64,000 nt of DNA from Paenibacillus sp. FSL R7-0273 (GTDB lineage: Bacteria; Bacillota; Bacilli; Paenibacillales; Paenibacillaceae): NCBI RefSeq assembly GCF_000758625.1, contig NZ_CP009283.1, forward strand, positions 3,731,501-3,795,500. Reading direction: 5' to 3'. The notes beneath the pieces are model-generated. The model was not told the DNA's origin, did no database searches, and saw nothing but the letters and a program-made list of their open reading frames with translations. This document shows positions 53,045-62,508 of this stretch, piece after piece (positions within the stretch are counted from its first letter, which is position 1; each line of letters begins with the position of its first letter). Made by a program: the position numbers and the translations under genes.

Positions 53045-53917
53045 GTGTCCAACTTAAGTTATAAAAATCAGCGTATTTTGATCATCCTTTTATTCTCGCT
53101 AGTTCCGGTTGTCCTGCTGTTAACATTCTCATATCTGCCTGTTATTAAAATGTTCCAGTACAGCTTCACAAGCTGGGACGGCTTCAGCAAAAACATGGAG
53201 TACGTCGGGTTCGACAACTATAAGACGATTTTTACGAGACCGGAGTATTTTGCCGTATTTAAGGTCAGTCTGTATTATTTCTTTGCCACGTTTGTGCAGA
53301 TGGGGCTGGCGCTCTATTTTGCGACGATTCTGAGCTTTAATGTCAGGCTGAAGAACTGGTTCAAAGGCATTTTGTTCTTTCCTACACTGCTTAACGGCGT
53401 GGCCATCGGTTTTATCTTCCTGTTCTTCTTCAAACCGGAAGGTACCTTGAACACACTGCTTGATCTGGCGGGCCTCGGAGCCTGGCAGCAGAAATGGCTG
53501 CTTAACCCGCATTTGATTAACATTTCGCTTGCGTTTGCTTCGGTGTGGAGATATATGGGAATGAACTTCATTATTTTCCTGGGTGCTATTTCATCGATCG
53601 GCAGCGATATTTATGAAGCCTCGGAGATTGACGGTGCCAACCGCTGGCACCAGTTCAGACATATTATTCTTCCGAGCATCAAGCGAATCCTTCAGCTCAA
53701 TCTGATTCTGGCAGTAAGCGGGGCAATCGGCGTATTTGAAATTCCTTACGTCATGACCGGCGGTTCCAACGGCAGCAGTACCTTTGTCATTCAGACCGTA
53801 GACGTGGCATTTAAATACAGCAAGCTGGGTCTTGCTTCGGCAATGGCAGTAGTCCTGCTGGGTATTGTTATCATCGTAACGATTCTGCAGCGTGTTCTGA
53901 TAAAGGAGGAGAAGTAA
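53045..53917 (+). CDS. Sugar ABC transporter permease (MalF-type)
   Basis: A permease of about 290 residues with six helices and the EAA loop YEASEIDGANRWHQFRHIILPSI. GGGAGG at 53029-53034 precedes GTG 53045 by 10 bases; the frame is open from TTG 53021. It pairs with the permease that starts 3 bases after its stop. No ATPase gene is in this region, so a shared MsmX-type ATPase must serve it, as is usual in Bacillota. Confidence 0.92.
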   Translation: MSNLSYKNQRILIILLFSLVPVVLLLTFSYLPVIKMFQYSFTSWDGFSKNMEYVGFDNYKTIFTRPEYFAVFKVSLYYFFATFVQMGLALYFATILSFNVRLKNWFKGILFFPTLLNGVAIGFIFLFFFKPEGTLNTLLDLAGLGAWQQKWLLNPHLINISLAFASVWRYMGMNFIIFLGAISSIGSDIYEASEIDGANRWHQFRHIILPSIKRILQLNLILAVSGAIGVFEIPYVMTGGSNGSSTFVIQTVDVAFKYSKLGLASAMAVVLLGIVIIVTILQRVLIKEEK

Positions 53918-53920
53918 GAG

Positions 53921-54754
53921 ATGCATACTATTAAATACAGCGCAGCCTCCTTCTTTAAATATCTTACTTTGGTTTTTGGAGCCCTTGCCGCCCTCATTCC
54001 GATTATTGTGGTCTTTTTCGCATCACTCAAAACCAATACCGAATACGCAAATACCGGTCCGCTTACTTTACCGGAGAACTGGCTTAATTTCAGCAATTAC
54101 ACCAAGGCCTTTGTTGACGGCAACATGCTGCTGGGCTTCATGAATACCATCATTATCGTGCTGATCTCTATAGCAGGAGCAACATTGACCGGATCAATGA
54201 TGGCCTACATTCTGGCCCGCTTCAAATTCAAAGGCAGCAAGCTGCTGATGAGCGCTTTTCTGCTGGCAACCCTGATTCCAGGAGTAACAACACAGGTTGC
54301 CACCTTTCAGATCATCAATTCCCTTGATTTGTTTAACACGCGCTGGGCGCCGATCCTGATGTACCTGGGCACGGACATTATAGCTGTTTATATTTTCATG
54401 CAGTTCCTTGACTCCATTTCCGAATCGCTGGATGAATCGGCAATGCTAGACGGTGCCTCATATTGGACGATTTATTGGAGAATCATTCTGCCGCTGCTGA
54501 GTCCTGCAATTGTTACGGTCATCATTGTGAAGGGTGTCAACATCTATAACGACTTCTATACCCCCTTTCTGTATATGCCAAAAAGCAGCCTCCAGGTTGT
54601 TTCCACCGCGCTTTTTAAATTCAAGGGGCCCTACGGCTCACAATGGGAGGTAATCTGTGCGGCGATTATGATTGCCATTATCCCCACACTGATTGCTTTC
54701 ATTGCCTTGCAAAAATATATTTACAACGGGTTTGCCCAAGGCTCGGTTAAATAA
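53921..54754 (+). CDS. Sugar ABC transporter permease (MalG-type)
   Basis: A 277-residue permease with six helices and EAA loop DESAMLDGASYWTIYWRIILPLL. AAGGAGGAG lies within the preceding gene's end. It forms the channel with the MalF-type subunit, and is followed 41 bases on by a GH130 phosphorylase gene in the same operon. Confidence 0.92.
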   Translation: MHTIKYSAASFFKYLTLVFGALAALIPIIVVFFASLKTNTEYANTGPLTLPENWLNFSNYTKAFVDGNMLLGFMNTIIIVLISIAGATLTGSMMAYILARFKFKGSKLLMSAFLLATLIPGVTTQVATFQIINSLDLFNTRWAPILMYLGTDIIAVYIFMQFLDSISESLDESAMLDGASYWTIYWRIILPLLSPAIVTVIIVKGVNIYNDFYTPFLYMPKSSLQVVSTALFKFKGPYGSQWEVICAAIMIAIIPTLIAFIALQKYIYNGFAQGSVK

Positions 54755-54795
54755 TGCACGCTTACGCAGAACCAGAATTGAGAGGAGAATGAAAG

Positions 54796-55818
54796 ATGAA
54801 ACAAGTAGAACTGATAGGAACTAATCTGCCTAATATCCCTTGGCAGGAGCGGCCGGCCGGAAATGACAATCCGGTGTGGAGACATAATGATAACCCGGTT
54901 ATCAGACGGAATCCGGCCAAAGGGGTAGCACGGATTTTTAACAGTGCCGTAATTGCTTATGAAGGCAGCTTCCTTGGCGTATTCCGTGTAGAGGACAACA
55001 CGACCCGCCCTCATCTCCGGATGGGCTATAGTGCCGACGGACTGGACTGGAAGATCGAGGATGAGCCGATTCTGTTCACTGACGAAGCAGGCAACCCTTA
55101 CGCACCACGCTATGCTTACGATCCGCGTCTGATCAAAGTGGAAGATACGTATTATATCATCTGGTGTACCGATTTTTATGGAGCAGCGATCGGGGTAGCC
55201 CGGACGCAAGACTTTAAAACCTTCGTCAGCCTGGAAAACCCGTTTCTGCCGTTTAACCGTAACGGGGTGCTGTTCCCCAAAAAAATAAACGGTAATTTTG
55301 TAATGCTGTCCCGTCCGAGCGACAGCGGACACACGCCGTTTGGTGATGTATTCCTGAGCGAAAGCCCTGACTTTGTCTATTGGGGGAAGCATCGTCATGT
55401 TATGAGCAAGGGCGGACAAGGCTGGTGGCAGAGCACCAAAATCGGCGGCGGCCCGGCGCCGATTGAAACGAGTGAAGGCTGGCTGATGTTCTATCATGGC
55501 GTAACTACTACCTGTAACGGTCTAGTGTACAGCATGGGGGCAGTTATTCTGGATAAGGACGAGCCCTCCAGAGTCAAATTCCGCTCCAGAAACTTCGTCC
55601 TGACCCCAGAAGAATGGTATGAGGAGAGAGGCTTCGTTAATAATGTGCTGTTCCCTTGCGCAGCCCTTACCGATGCTGAAACAGGCCGTATCGCCATTTA
55701 CTATGGCGCTGCTGATACTTATGTTGGCGTAGTCTATACCACTGTTCAGGAAATCGTCAGCTATGTCATTGAAACCCATGAAGAAGTGGGTGACGATGCC
55801 GGGCTTGGCAAAATCTGA
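54796..55818 (+). CDS. GH130 glycoside phosphorylase, probably beta-1,4-mannooligosaccharide phosphorylase type
   Basis: A 340-residue cytoplasmic beta-propeller phosphorylase, shorter than the one at 49011, which fits subfamily GH130_2. The catalytic Asp is in YAYDPRLIK, and GGGPAPIET with YHGVTTT recalls the phosphate site. It would release mannose-1-phosphate from the non-reducing end of imported manno-oligosaccharides, saving ATP. GAGAGGAGAATG precedes the ATG. It sits between permeases and a CE7 deacetylase in one operon. Substrate is inferred from subfamily likeness and context. Confidence 0.87.
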   Translation: MKQVELIGTNLPNIPWQERPAGNDNPVWRHNDNPVIRRNPAKGVARIFNSAVIAYEGSFLGVFRVEDNTTRPHLRMGYSADGLDWKIEDEPILFTDEAGNPYAPRYAYDPRLIKVEDTYYIIWCTDFYGAAIGVARTQDFKTFVSLENPFLPFNRNGVLFPKKINGNFVMLSRPSDSGHTPFGDVFLSESPDFVYWGKHRHVMSKGGQGWWQSTKIGGGPAPIETSEGWLMFYHGVTTTCNGLVYSMGAVILDKDEPSRVKFRSRNFVLTPEEWYEERGFVNNVLFPCAALTDAETGRIAIYYGAADTYVGVVYTTVQEIVSYVIETHEEVGDDAGLGKI

Positions 55819-55841
55819 GCCGGGTATAAGGAGAAACATCT

Positions 55842-56801
55842 ATGAACGAACGATCTTTGTCCCAATTGCAGGCCTATGAAGGGATCAGCCCGAAGCCGGC
55901 TGATTTCGACCGGTACTGGGAACGCGCCTTAAGTGAGTTGGATGCCCAGTCTTTGGAATATGAGCTGGTGCCCGCTGCATTTACAAGTGCGCTTGCGGAA
56001 TGCTTCCATTTGTATTTTACCGGAGTAGGCGGAGCCAGAATTCACTGTAAATATGTAAGACCGAAGAACCAGAGCGAAGGAAAGGGACCCGGTGTTGTCA
56101 TGTTTCACGGATATGCCTGTGACAGCGGCGACTGGTTCGAGAAGGCGGGTTATGCGGCTCACGGAATCAGCGTGCTGGCAATGGATTGCCGGGGCCAGGG
56201 CGGGACATCCGAGGATAACCTGACCGTTCAGGGCACGACGATCCGCGGTCATATCATCCGCGGAATTGATGATCCCGATGCGGATAACCTGTACTACCGG
56301 AATGTATTTCTGGATACAGCTCAGGCGGCACGAATTTTGATGGCCATGCCGGAGGTGGACCCGGAACGCGTCGGGGCGTTCGGACTGTCTCAGGGCGGCG
56401 GCCTTACGGTTGCCTGCGCTTCGCTGGAGCCGCGCATCAAAATAGCAGTGCCTGTCTATCCCTTTCTCTCCGACTATAAGCGGGCATGGGAAGCGAATAT
56501 CACTGCGTCCGCCTATGAGGAGCTTAACTATTATTTCCGGTTCTTCGATCCGCATCATCTGCGTGAACAGGACATTTTTAACCGTCTCGGTTATATCGAT
56601 ATTCAAAATCTGGCTGACCGCATAAAAGGCAAGGTATTATGGGTCACCGGACTTATGGACCCGGTTTGTCCGCCATCGACACAGTTTGCTGCATATAACA
56701 AGATTATGGCACCCAAGGAATTGTTGGTCTATCACGAATACGGACATGAATACCTGCCGTATCTCGCAGACCGGACTCTGCAAATCTTTTTGACTCTGTA
56801 A
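55842..56801 (+). CDS. CE7 acetyl esterase (acetylxylan esterase/cephalosporin-C deacetylase family)
   Basis: A 319-residue cytoplasmic alpha/beta hydrolase with the three CE7 marks: RGQGG near residue 124, the nucleophile elbow GLSQGG near 183, and the terminal HEYGHE with the triad His. CE7 enzymes are multimeric and remove acetyl groups from short imported sugars, so here it would deacetylate acetylated manno- or xylo-oligosaccharides before phosphorolysis. No signal peptide, consistent with an intracellular role. AAGGAG precedes the ATG; a strong terminator follows. Confidence 0.94.
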   Translation: MNERSLSQLQAYEGISPKPADFDRYWERALSELDAQSLEYELVPAAFTSALAECFHLYFTGVGGARIHCKYVRPKNQSEGKGPGVVMFHGYACDSGDWFEKAGYAAHGISVLAMDCRGQGGTSEDNLTVQGTTIRGHIIRGIDDPDADNLYYRNVFLDTAQAARILMAMPEVDPERVGAFGLSQGGGLTVACASLEPRIKIAVPVYPFLSDYKRAWEANITASAYEELNYYFRFFDPHHLREQDIFNRLGYIDIQNLADRIKGKVLWVTGLMDPVCPPSTQFAAYNKIMAPKELLVYHEYGHEYLPYLADRTLQIFLTL

Positions 56802-56821
56802 TGATATAGCACTTCTTCCCG

Positions 56822-56860
56822 GCTGCAGCCCTTATGACTTGTAAGGGCTGCAGCTATTTT
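56822..56860 (+). terminator. Terminator of the GH130/CE7 transporter operon
   Basis: GCTGCAGCCCTTA and TAAGGGCTGCAGC form a perfect 13-base stem with a 7-base loop, then TATTTT. Confidence 0.92.
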
Positions 56861-56864
56861 CGTG

Positions 56865-56882
56865 CGATTTTAAAATAAATCG
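56865..56882. promoter_or_regulatory. Palindrome upstream of the aldouronate operon
   Basis: CGATTT, six bases, AAATCG: a perfect interrupted palindrome about 90 bases before the binding-protein gene, flanked by CGTGC direct repeats at 56861 and 56881. Candidate operator. Confidence 0.4.
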
Positions 56883-56968
56883 TGCATCACCCTCATATGA
56901 ACTTCCATCTTTAATTGTTACTATAACGGTGTAGCAAGTGAATACAGATTATATTAGGAGGGTTAAAG

Positions 56969-58303
56969 ATGTTGAAATGGAAGCGTTCTCTTACAGTGCT
57001 GGCCATGACGGCCTTGCTGGGAACGATGGCAGCCTGCGGAGGTAACGGAAACGGTGCTACAAACAAGGCTGAGCCTACTGCCGGACCTGCCAGCACTACT
57101 GCAGCGGCAACGGCTGCACCCAGCAATGAGCCTGTTAAACTGCGTATTATGTGGTGGGGCTCCCAGCCCCGGCATGAGGCAACCTTGGCTGCGCTGGAAT
57201 TATACACTAAGAACAATCCTAATGTGACCTTCGAGCCGGAATATTCAGGTATGGATGGCTACCTGGATAAATTATCGACCCAGGCTGCAGCGAAAAATGC
57301 ACCGGATATCGTTCAGCTTGATCCGGGCTGGATGCCGGACTGGATGTCCCGGGGCCAGTTAGCTGACCTGGCGCCTGAGGTGGATGTCAGTAAATTCGAT
57401 GCCAAGCTGCTGTCCGGCGGACAGCTTGACGGCAAGCAGTTCGCTGTTCCGCTTGGCTCGGTAGCCTTCGGAATGGTATACGACAAGGCAGCTATGGATA
57501 AGCTCGGTATTGCAAATCCTTCTAACGGCTGGACATGGGATGATTTCTTCGCGCTGGCCAAGGAGTCCAAATCCAAGCTGCCTGACGGTCAATATTTCAC
57601 CCTGGATTATGGCGGCAACTACTTTATGTACTCAGCCTACCAGTACGCCAAAGGCAAGGGGCAGGTCATTACAGATGACGGCCACTTTAACGTCGATCAG
57701 GCAGCCTATCTGGAGTGGACCAAGAAATTTGAAGAGCTGCGCAAGGAAGGGCTGGTTCCTCCGGCTGACGTAAATGCTTCCGATAAGGAAAATGATCCGC
57801 AAATGGATCTCCTAGCAGCGGGTAAGGTTCTGTTCCGGTACAGCTTCTCCAATAACCTTGGTACCTGGGACAGCATCAAGCCGGGTGCTTATGCCCTGGT
57901 AACGATGCCGCGTGCGGAGGAAGCTGGCGGTTGGCTGAAGCCGTCCATGTACCTGTCCGTTTCCGAAAACTCCAAGCATGCTGAGGAAGCCAAGAAATTC
58001 ATTAACTGGTTCGTGAATGATCAGGAAGCAGGAAATATACTCAAGACTTTCCGCGGTCTTCCGGCCAACAAGGAAATTGCAACAGCTCTGGAAGCGAGCA
58101 TGAGCGAGCTGGATAAGGTGGGGCTGGGCTTGCTCCGCGCTACAGAGCCGGACGGCCAGACCTGGTCAGCCGGAGCCGGCGGCTGGACCAACTTCATCGA
58201 CAAGGACTGGGTGCTTGTCCGTGACCAGCTCAGCTTTGGTAAAGTGACACCGGAGAATGCTTTTGAGCAGCTGAAGGAAGCAGCCCAGTCTTACGAAAAA
58301 TAG
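56969..58303 (+). CDS. Sugar ABC transporter substrate-binding lipoprotein (aldouronate operon)
   Basis: A 444-residue family 1 binding lipoprotein. The lipobox is MAACG at about residue 22, followed by an Ala/Thr/Pro linker. IMWWGSQPRHEATL and PDIVQLDPGWMPDW are typical of oligosaccharide-binding members of this family. AGGAGGG precedes the ATG. It is followed by an alpha-glucuronidase gene and two permeases, so I infer binding of 4-O-methylglucuronic-acid-bearing xylo-oligosaccharides. A hairpin after it probably tunes expression of the genes behind. Confidence 0.9.
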   Translation: MLKWKRSLTVLAMTALLGTMAACGGNGNGATNKAEPTAGPASTTAAATAAPSNEPVKLRIMWWGSQPRHEATLAALELYTKNNPNVTFEPEYSGMDGYLDKLSTQAAAKNAPDIVQLDPGWMPDWMSRGQLADLAPEVDVSKFDAKLLSGGQLDGKQFAVPLGSVAFGMVYDKAAMDKLGIANPSNGWTWDDFFALAKESKSKLPDGQYFTLDYGGNYFMYSAYQYAKGKGQVITDDGHFNVDQAAYLEWTKKFEELRKEGLVPPADVNASDKENDPQMDLLAAGKVLFRYSFSNNLGTWDSIKPGAYALVTMPRAEEAGGWLKPSMYLSVSENSKHAEEAKKFINWFVNDQEAGNILKTFRGLPANKEIATALEASMSELDKVGLGLLRATEPDGQTWSAGAGGWTNFIDKDWVLVRDQLSFGKVTPENAFEQLKEAAQSYEK

Positions 58304-58316
58304 TTCAAGAACGAAA

Positions 58317-58348
58317 GCCCGGAGCATTTTGTTCCGGGCCTTGTTTTA
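58317..58348 (+). terminator. Hairpin terminator after the binding-protein gene
   Basis: GCCCGGA and TCCGGGC form a 7-base stem, followed by CTTGTTTTATT; probably partial read-through into the GH67 gene. Confidence 0.75.
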
Positions 58349-58394
58349 TTAAGAATTCCAATACGGTACAAAGGTTAGAGAGGATGTGTCACTC

Positions 58395-60470
58395 ATGAAT
58401 AACAATGTAGAATGTCAGCCGGGAGACGGGTATCTGGGCTGGCTGCAATACCGCCGTCCTGCGGCTGAAGAGCAGGTCCGGTATCAGGATTACCAGCATA
58501 TTGTTGCCGCTGGCCAGGGAGATGCTGTTGTTCGTACGGCTGTGGACGAGCTGGCCCAGGGCCTGAAGGGAATCACAGGCAATGATATTTTGATCTCGAA
58601 GTCACGGGCAGCGGCCCCCAGTATCATTATTGGAACCTTCGGTACCTGCGCCGAGGTTGATGAGGCTTTCAGCAAGGAGGTGAGCTCTGCTGTTAAAGCG
58701 GAGGGCTATGCCATTCAAACCAACAGCCATACCGGAAGTATTGTTATTGGGGCCCTTACCTCTGCAGGGGTATTATATGGCGTATTTCATCTGCTGCGGA
58801 TTATGGGGACAGGAGATTCTGTCCGGCAGTTAAATATTCTTGAGAATCCGGCCAATCAGCTGCGCATGATCAACCAGTGGGATAATATGGACGGCAGCGT
58901 GGAGCGGGGGTATGCCGGGCAATCCATCTTTTATGAGAATAACCGGGTCACAGGCAATCTTGAACGGATACAGGATTATGCCCGTCTGCTGGCCTCCGCC
59001 GGCATCAACGCCATTACGATCAATAATGTGAACGTGCATCAGACCGAGAGCCTGCTGCTCACGGATTTCCTGGCGGATGTAGCAACGCTGGCAGCCATTT
59101 TCCGCAGCTATGGCATCAAGCTGTTTCTGAGTATTAATTATGCCAGCACAATGGACATCGGAGGGCTGGAGACAGCAGATCCACTGGACCCTAATGTCCG
59201 GGATTGGTGGCGCATGGCAGCATCTGCTGTATATGAAGCTGTGCCTGATTTCGGGGGATTTCTGGTCAAAGCCGATTCGGAGAACCGGCCGGGACCATTC
59301 AGCTACGGCAGAGATCATGCAGACGGAGCCAATATGCTGGCTGAAGCGCTGAAGCCGTATGGCGGTATTGTCATCTGGCGCTGCTTCGTCTACAACTGCA
59401 AGCAGGACTGGCGTGACCGTGCCACCGACCGTGCAAGGGCAGCCTATGACCATTTTCAGCCGCTGGACGGACGCTTTATGGACAATGTCATTTTGCAGGT
59501 AAAGAATGGGCCGATTGACTTTCAGGTAAGAGAGCCTGTCTCGCCGCTGCTGGGTGCAATGCCAAAGACGAATCAGGTCATTGAATTCCAGATTGCCCAG
59601 GAGTATACCGGCCAGCAGCGCCATGTGTGCTATCTGGTGCCCCAGTGGAAGGAAATCCTGGATTTTGATACACAGCTCCACGGGGAAGCAACAACTGTAC
59701 GGCGCATTGCGGATGGCTCTGTTCATGGCAATCCTTATAGCGGCTGTGCAGCCGTCTCTAATATAGGCAATGACAATAACTGGACGGGCCATCTGCTGGC
59801 GCAGGCCAATCTATACGGTTACGGCCGTCTTGCCTGGAATCCCGGACTCTCTGCCGGGGGGATAGCTGGGGAATGGATTACCCTTACTTTTGGCTTTAGC
59901 CCGGAGCATAAGCCGTTTCAGATCTTGTTAAGAATCCTAATGGATTCCTGGGAGATCTATGAAGCGTATACGGCCCCGCTGGGCGTCGGATATATGGTCA
60001 ACCCTGAACATCATTACGGGCCTAATGTGGACGGATATGAGTATTCCATGTGGGGCACATATCACTTTGCGGATTGTCACGGAATTGGTGTTGACCGCAC
60101 AGCTGCCACCGGAACAGGTTATACAGTCCAATACGCCAAGCCCAATATGGAAAAGTATGAGTCGCTGGAAAGCTGTCCGGATGACCTGCTGCTGTTCTTC
60201 CATCATGTGCCTTATACACATGTGCTGCATTCGGGTAAAACTGTGATCCAGCATATATATGACACGCATTTTGATGGCGCAGAGCGGGCATACGGGCTGC
60301 TGTCTGACTGGAAGCAAATGAAGGGACACGTAGATGAACAGGCGTACAGCCATGTTGAAGCGCGTCTTACAGAACAGGCAGGGCACAGTAAAGAGTGGCG
60401 GGACCGGATTAATACCTACTTCTTCCGGAAAAGCGGTATTCCCGACCTGCATGGAAGAACAATCTACTAA
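58395..60470 (+). CDS. Alpha-glucuronidase, glycoside hydrolase family 67
   Basis: A 691-residue cytoplasmic enzyme that removes (4-O-methyl)glucuronic acid from the end of imported aldouronic acids from glucuronoxylan. N-terminal beta domain, then a TIM barrel: [14 protein letters not shown] with Glu296, [10 protein letters not shown] with Asp375 and [10 protein letters not shown] near 400 align with the known catalytic acids of GH67. The C-terminal helical domain mediates dimerisation. No signal peptide. AGAGAGG lies 11 bases before ATG 58395; GTG 58386 is too near. Full length for the family. Confidence 0.95.
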   Translation: MNNNVECQPGDGYLGWLQYRRPAAEEQVRYQDYQHIVAAGQGDAVVRTAVDELAQGLKGITGNDILISKSRAAAPSIIIGTFGTCAEVDEAFSKEVSSAVKAEGYAIQTNSHTGSIVIGALTSAGVLYGVFHLLRIMGTGDSVRQLNILENPANQLRMINQWDNMDGSVERGYAGQSIFYENNRVTGNLERIQDYARLLASAGINAITINNVNVHQTESLLLTDFLADVATLAAIFRSYGIKLFLSINYASTMDIGGLETADPLDPNVRDWWRMAASAVYEAVPDFGGFLVKADSENRPGPFSYGRDHADGANMLAEALKPYGGIVIWRCFVYNCKQDWRDRATDRARAAYDHFQPLDGRFMDNVILQVKNGPIDFQVREPVSPLLGAMPKTNQVIEFQIAQEYTGQQRHVCYLVPQWKEILDFDTQLHGEATTVRRIADGSVHGNPYSGCAAVSNIGNDNNWTGHLLAQANLYGYGRLAWNPGLSAGGIAGEWITLTFGFSPEHKPFQILLRILMDSWEIYEAYTAPLGVGYMVNPEHHYGPNVDGYEYSMWGTYHFADCHGIGVDRTAATGTGYTVQYAKPNMEKYESLESCPDDLLLFFHHVPYTHVLHSGKTVIQHIYDTHFDGAERAYGLLSDWKQMKGHVDEQAYSHVEARLTEQAGHSKEWRDRINTYFFRKSGIPDLHGRTIY

Positions 60471-60485
60471 TTATGCTGTTGGAGA

Positions 60486-60512
60486 GAGGCGGAGCAATCC
60501 GCTTCTTTTTTT
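60486..60512 (+). terminator. Terminator after the GH67 gene
   Basis: GAGGCGGA and TCCGCTTC form an 8-base stem (one G-T) with loop GCAA, followed by T7. Confidence 0.85.
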
Positions 60513-60572
60513 CCCGTTATATTTTGAAAGAATTCGAGCATTCCCCTCCTTTAGGAGGACAAAAGCGGCCTA

Positions 60573-60587
60573 TATACTTAAAGTATA
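60573..60587. promoter_or_regulatory. Palindrome before the second permease pair
   Basis: TATACTT-A-AAGTATA, a perfect 7-1-7 palindrome, lies 27 bases before the permease start. It follows a terminator, so these permeases may have their own promoter with an operator here. Confidence 0.4.
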
Positions 60588-60614
60588 CAAATTAACCACA
60601 AGAGGTGACCACAG

Positions 60615-61577
60615 ATGAACCGTTCCACAGCCGCCATAGCCAAAACTGCTGCGAGGCCGAAAAAGAGCTCCTATTTCAAAAGCAGATGGAACGCTCCGCT
60701 AGCAGGCTATTTGTTTATATCTCCCTGGCTGATCGGGTTTCTAGCGCTTACGGCGTACCCGTTATTTTTGTCCCTGTATTACTCTTTTACCGACTACACG
60801 CTGATGCAGCCGATGAACTGGATCGGAGCCCGCAACTATGAACGGATCTTTACAGCAGATCCCCGATTCGTCCAATCCGCCAAAGTCACCTTCATGTATG
60901 TGCTGGCTTCCGTGCCCTTAAAGCTGATAGCTGCTCTCCTTGTAGCTATGATTCTGAGTAAGGCTGTCAAAGGGATCAGCATCTACCGGACGGCCATTTA
61001 TTTTCCGTCGTTGATCGGGGGCAGTATCGGGGTATCGCTGCTCTGGCGCAACATCTTTGGCGTGGACGGGGTTTTCAACAAGCTGATCGCTGTCTTCGGC
61101 TTTGAAGGAAAGGGCTGGATCACAAGCCCCGATACGGCGCTTGGTACGCTGATTCTGCTGACAGTCTGGCAATTCGGCTCAACGATGGTTATTTTCCTGG
61201 CAGGCCTGAAGCAAATTCCTAATGATCTGTATGAAGCCTCTTCCGTAGACGGGGCCAATAAAGTGACACAGTTCTTCAGAATTACACTGCCGATGCTTTC
61301 GCCGATTCTGTATTTCAACCTGATCATGTCTGTTATTAACGCCTTTCAAATGTTCACCTCCGCATTTGTCATTACGAACGGCGGCCCGATGAATTCTACT
61401 TATGTGTATGCAATGTATTTGTACGAGAGGGCCTTCAGCCGTTATGAGCTGGGGTATGCTTCAGCACTTGCCTGGATTATGCTTCTGGCGATTATTGCAG
61501 CTACACTGTTAATCTCTTATACCTCGAAGTATTGGGTATTCTATGAAGCAGACACTGGAGGGAGAAAACGTAAATGA
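60615..61577 (+). CDS. Sugar ABC transporter permease (MalF/UgpA-type)
   Basis: A 320-residue permease with a charged N-terminal tail, six helices and EAA loop YEASSVDGANKVTQFFRITLPML. AGAGGTGACC precedes the ATG. It overlaps the next permease by 4 bases. With the binding protein at 56969 it should import aldouronic acids for the GH67 enzyme (inference). No ATPase gene is present locally. Confidence 0.92.
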   Translation: MNRSTAAIAKTAARPKKSSYFKSRWNAPLAGYLFISPWLIGFLALTAYPLFLSLYYSFTDYTLMQPMNWIGARNYERIFTADPRFVQSAKVTFMYVLASVPLKLIAALLVAMILSKAVKGISIYRTAIYFPSLIGGSIGVSLLWRNIFGVDGVFNKLIAVFGFEGKGWITSPDTALGTLILLTVWQFGSTMVIFLAGLKQIPNDLYEASSVDGANKVTQFFRITLPMLSPILYFNLIMSVINAFQMFTSAFVITNGGPMNSTYVYAMYLYERAFSRYELGYASALAWIMLLAIIAATLLISYTSKYWVFYEADTGGRKRK

Positions 61578-62419
61578 CCACATTAAAGATAAAGCCGGCG
61601 CTTCGTCATCTGTTCATGATTCTCTTCAGCTTCGTGATGGTCTATCCGGTGCTCTGGTGGATCGGCGCCTCGCTGAAGCATACTACTGAGCTTAACTCGC
61701 CGTCCATTTTCCCGTCTGTTCCGCAGTGGAGCAACTTCAGCAACGGCTGGAATTCGGTACCCGGACATACCTTCACTGATTTTTATCTGAATACCTTCGG
61801 CCTTGAGCTGGCGGTCATTGCTGCGACACTCCTGTCCACTACACTGGTTGCCTTCGGGTTTGCCAGACTGGATTTTCCGCTTAAAGGCTTCTGGTTTTCC
61901 ATTCTGATGCTTACCTTGATGATGCCGGGACAAGTGCTGATTATCCCTCAGTATGCGTTGTTTTATCAGCTTGGCTGGGTAAATACATATCTCCCGTTCA
62001 TTATCCCCCATCTGCTCGCAGGCGGGGCAGGCGGCAGCTTCTTCGTCTTCCTGCTGATCCAGTTTATACGCGGAGTTCCCAGAGAGCTTGACGAATCTGC
62101 CAAAATCGACGGCTGCTCCTGGTTCGGTATCTTCTGGAGAGTGGTAATGCCGCTTGCCTTTCCGGCCATCGTTACAGTGACGATCTTCTGCTTCCTGTGG
62201 AACTGGGATGACTTCCTGGGTCATCTCCTGTATATCAACACAGTAGACAAGTACACGGTCGGCCTGGCGCTGCGGATGATTAATGATTCCCAATCCGCCC
62301 AGGAATGGGGCCAGCTGCTTGCCATGTCACTTGTATCGATTCTACCGGCAACCATCGTGTTCATGTTCCTCCAGAAGTATTTTGTGGAAGGGATTGCAAC
62401 AACGGGAATTAAAGGATAA
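61574..62419 (+). CDS. Sugar ABC transporter permease (MalG/UgpE-type)
   Basis: A 281-residue permease with six helices and EAA loop DESAKIDGCSWFGIFWRVVMPLA. Its start overlaps the previous stop (ATGA). It completes the importer. A terminator and then a kinase gene follow. Confidence 0.92.
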   Translation: MTTLKIKPALRHLFMILFSFVMVYPVLWWIGASLKHTTELNSPSIFPSVPQWSNFSNGWNSVPGHTFTDFYLNTFGLELAVIAATLLSTTLVAFGFARLDFPLKGFWFSILMLTLMMPGQVLIIPQYALFYQLGWVNTYLPFIIPHLLAGGAGGSFFVFLLIQFIRGVPRELDESAKIDGCSWFGIFWRVVMPLAFPAIVTVTIFCFLWNWDDFLGHLLYINTVDKYTVGLALRMINDSQSAQEWGQLLAMSLVSILPATIVFMFLQKYFVEGIATTGIKG

Positions 62420-62441
62420 GATGTAAAAACATTGGTCCGAT

Positions 62442-62487
62442 AACGGTAAAGCCCCGAATCTCTTTCGCTGCTTTGCCGTTTATTTTG
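62442..62487 (+). terminator. Terminator of the aldouronate permease operon
   Basis: AACGGTAAAGC and GCTTTGCCGTT pair over 11 bases (one G-T) around a 17-base loop, then TATTTTG. Confidence 0.8.
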
Positions 62488-62508
62488 TCTAGACAATAGC
62501 CGGGGGGA

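Noticed and set aside
58830..59792. 320-codon antisense frame inside the GH67 gene
   Set aside because: It lies wholly within a well-supported gene, has no ribosome site and its protein has no recognisable pattern; long antisense frames are common in GC-moderate genes.
61583..62293. 236-codon antisense frame inside the permease gene
   Set aside because: Highly charged, motif-free translation opposite a clear six-helix permease.
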